From Bacillus sp. (in: firmicutes) (lineage in GTDB: Bacteria > Bacillota > Bacilli > Bacillales > Cytobacillaceae), in the NCBI GenBank assembly GCA_003457145.1, contig DMSR01000039.1, forward strand, positions 1 through 5,464: a stretch of DNA of 5,464 nt. Direction: 5' to 3'. The position numbers and the translations under genes were made by a program. The notes under the pieces were generated by a model. The model was not told the origin of the DNA. It did no database searches and worked only from the letters and a program-made list of their open reading frames with translations. Position 1 is the stretch's first letter. Every line of letters begins with the position of its first letter. Shown piece by piece: positions 4,009-5,464 of the stretch.

Positions 4009-5464
4009 ATGGTAGTCAAAGAAAACTTTATTGAAAAGGGTCCACGCGATATAACGGGGCAAGTAACATCACCCTATTTTGTATGCACCCATAAGGATAC
4101 TCTAATCCTGGCTATTGATGAGGGTGGCACACAGTTATTAGGATTTAAAAACCCAGATGAATTAATTGGAAAATCTATATTTGACTTTCTTTACAAAGAG
4201 GAACAAAAAACAGCAGCTGAGCGGATTAAGCTTCTTGAACAAGGCATAATCCTTTCAGCTAGGATCATGACATTCTCAATAAGTGGTGTGCCAATGGATT
4301 TAGAGGTTGAATCAAATCCGGTTACATACAATGGCCAGGCCGCAGTTAAAACAGTCCTTAGGTTCCTTATACCACATTGTCAGAGCTTTAGTGAAAATAA
4401 TCATTCGACACCCCTTATCCTAAATTCGAATAAAGGTATCATCATCACCACACCTAACGGAATCATACAATCAGTAAGTGAATCGTTTACAAGGTTAACC
4501 GGGTTCTCAATGGAGGATGTGATCGGGAATAATCCTCGAATGTGGAAATCGAAAAGCTATACTCCCGCGTTTTATGAAAAGATGTGGAATTCAATTCTTA
4601 AACAAGGCAGCTGGCAGGGTGAGTTATGGAATAAACGGCGCGATGGAAGTCATTATTTAATGAAGGTGAACATTTATTCGATATTAAATAAAGAAGGCCG
4701 CCTTGTTAATTACATTGCAGTGTATACGGATCTTACGGAAATAGATAAGCTCGAACAACAACTGAAAGAGAGGGAGGAGCAATATCGGACACTTGTCGAG
4801 CTTTCTCCTAGCTCAATCATTCTTACGCAGAACAAAAAAGTTGTTTATGCGAATCCTCCAGCTTTAAGTTTGCTAGGATTGGAAAGCACTGATGAGTTAA
4901 TTGGAAAGAGAGTAGATAGTTTTCTAACCGGCCTATCACATATCGATACTAATATAAACTTACAAGAAAAATTTGAGTTTACTATTGAAGATCAGTTAGA
5001 GAAAGATGGGGCTATACTTGATATCGAGGTTTCTTCTGCAGTGATTACTTTCCAGGGACAACAAGCTGTCTTAACAGTCATCAAGGAAATAACTGAACGG
5101 AAAAACATTGAGAGGGAACTCCGCGAAAGCGAGGAACAGTATCGTTTCATCGCCGAAAATTCCTCAGATATGATTGGCAGGCTATCGGGCGACGGTACCA
5201 TCCTTTACATCTCTCCTGCATGCCGCCAGATTTTAGGGTATGAACAGGACGAATTGATTGGGTCTGATATCTACCAGAGGTTTCATCCAGATGATCTAAA
5301 AACCTTGCTTGAAGAATATGGAGACCCAAAAGATTTCTCCGGAATTGCTACCTTCAGTTATAGGATGCAGCATAAAAACGGGGAATACATCTGGGGTGAG
5401 ACCACGGTTCGCAGCGTAAAAGACAATTCAGGCAAATTGTCAGGAATGATGTTTGCCACTAGAG
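4009..5464 (+). CDS. Multi-PAS sensory protein, N-terminal 485 residues (cut by window edge)
   Basis: ATG at 4009, 7 bases after GAGGAG, opens a frame with no stop to the window end. Four PAS domains can be seen. PAS1 (about 22-120) contains LLGFKNPDELIGKSIFDFL. PAS2 (about 140-245) contains LTGFSMEDVIGNNPRMW, GSWQGELWNKRRDGSHY and YIAVYTDLTEIDKLE. PAS3 (about 258-365) contains LLGLESTDELIGK and ends EITERKNIE. PAS4 (about 377-485) contains ILGYEQDELIGSDIY, HPDD and NGEYIWGE. Short charged helices with the repeated seam EEQYR (about 247-263 and 366-380) link PAS2-PAS3 and PAS3-PAS4, typical signal-transmitting linkers. No transmembrane segment or signal peptide is visible, so sensing is cytoplasmic. 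The output domain is beyond the window: a histidine kinase or a GGDEF/EAL module are both usual for such arrays. PAS2's NPR...GxWxGExWNKRRDG style is common in cyclic-di-GMP proteins, a slight hint only. Ligands cannot be told from sequence. Confidence 0.9.
   Translation, partial: MVVKENFIEKGPRDITGQVTSPYFVCTHKDTLILAIDEGGTQLLGFKNPDELIGKSIFDFLYKEEQKTAAERIKLLEQGIILSARIMTFSISGVPMDLEVESNPVTYNGQAAVKTVLRFLIPHCQSFSENNHSTPLILNSNKGIIITTPNGIIQSVSESFTRLTGFSMEDVIGNNPRMWKSKSYTPAFYEKMWNSILKQGSWQGELWNKRRDGSHYLMKVNIYSILNKEGRLVNYIAVYTDLTEIDKLEQQLKEREEQYRTLVELSPSSIILTQNKKVVYANPPALSLLGLESTDELIGKRVDSFLTGLSHIDTNINLQEKFEFTIEDQLEKDGAILDIEVSSAVITFQGQQAVLTVIKEITERKNIERELRESEEQYRFIAENSSDMIGRLSGDGTILYISPACRQILGYEQDELIGSDIYQRFHPDDLKTLLEEYGDPKDFSGIATFSYRMQHKNGEYIWGETTVRSVKDNSGKLSGMMFATR

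Noticed and set aside
3874..4062. 62-codon minus-strand frame
   Set aside because: It overlaps the promoter and start of the PAS gene in antisense, and its hydrophobic product comes from AT-rich intergenic DNA.
4992..5329. Two overlapping minus-strand frames
   Set aside because: Both are shadows of the PAS-domain coding sequence on the other strand.

Overview
The window looks like chromosomal DNA of a Bacillaceae member (Bacillus, Mesobacillus or a relative). The base composition is AT-rich, the Shine-Dalgarno sequences are strong (AAGGAG, GAGGAG, GGGGGA), and sigma-A and sigma-B type promoters can be read directly. The protein families also fit: an RsbR-type STAS protein, a YkfA/LdcA carboxypeptidase with remains of its muropeptide operon, and a multi-PAS sensor. 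Species cannot be named from the sequence alone.

Layout, left to right. (1) 1-319, minus strand: N-terminal part of an uncharacterised lipoprotein, cut by the window edge, with a textbook sigma-A promoter and a hairpin that begins at the predicted transcription start. (2) 515-1330, minus strand: an RsbR-family stressosome protein with both RsbT-target threonines, followed by a rho-independent terminator. (3) 1331-1691: a divergent intergenic region with a tentative promoter for the RsbR paralogue and, on the plus strand, a near-perfect sigma-B promoter. (4) 1692-1799, plus strand: an unlisted 35-residue membrane microprotein driven by that sigma-B promoter and closed by a strong bipartite terminator. 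(5) 1874-2034: a decayed copy of an intergenic repeat common in Bacillaceae, then two unexplained hairpins. (6) 2248-3171, plus strand: an intact cytosolic LD-carboxypeptidase of family S66. (7) 3194-3788: a fused, multiply frameshifted relic of an L-Ala-D/L-Glu epimerase (YkfB type) and a class A beta-lactamase-like serine hydrolase. (8) 3789-4008: a cluster of TTGATA/TATCAA palindromes, a small hairpin and a sigma-A promoter. (9) 4009-end, plus strand: a sensor with four PAS domains whose output domain lies beyond the window.

Two themes connect the genes. A general-stress theme joins the RsbR paralogue, which feeds the sigma-B pathway in relatives, to the neighbouring microprotein with a sigma-B promoter. 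A cell-wall recycling theme is represented by the carboxypeptidase, which removes the terminal D-amino acid from muropeptides, followed by the ruins of the genes that would process the resulting peptide. The operon has decayed to one working gene. I see no mobile element, CRISPR array, tRNA or rRNA. The best candidates for something undescribed are the sigma-B microprotein and the chimeric pseudogene.
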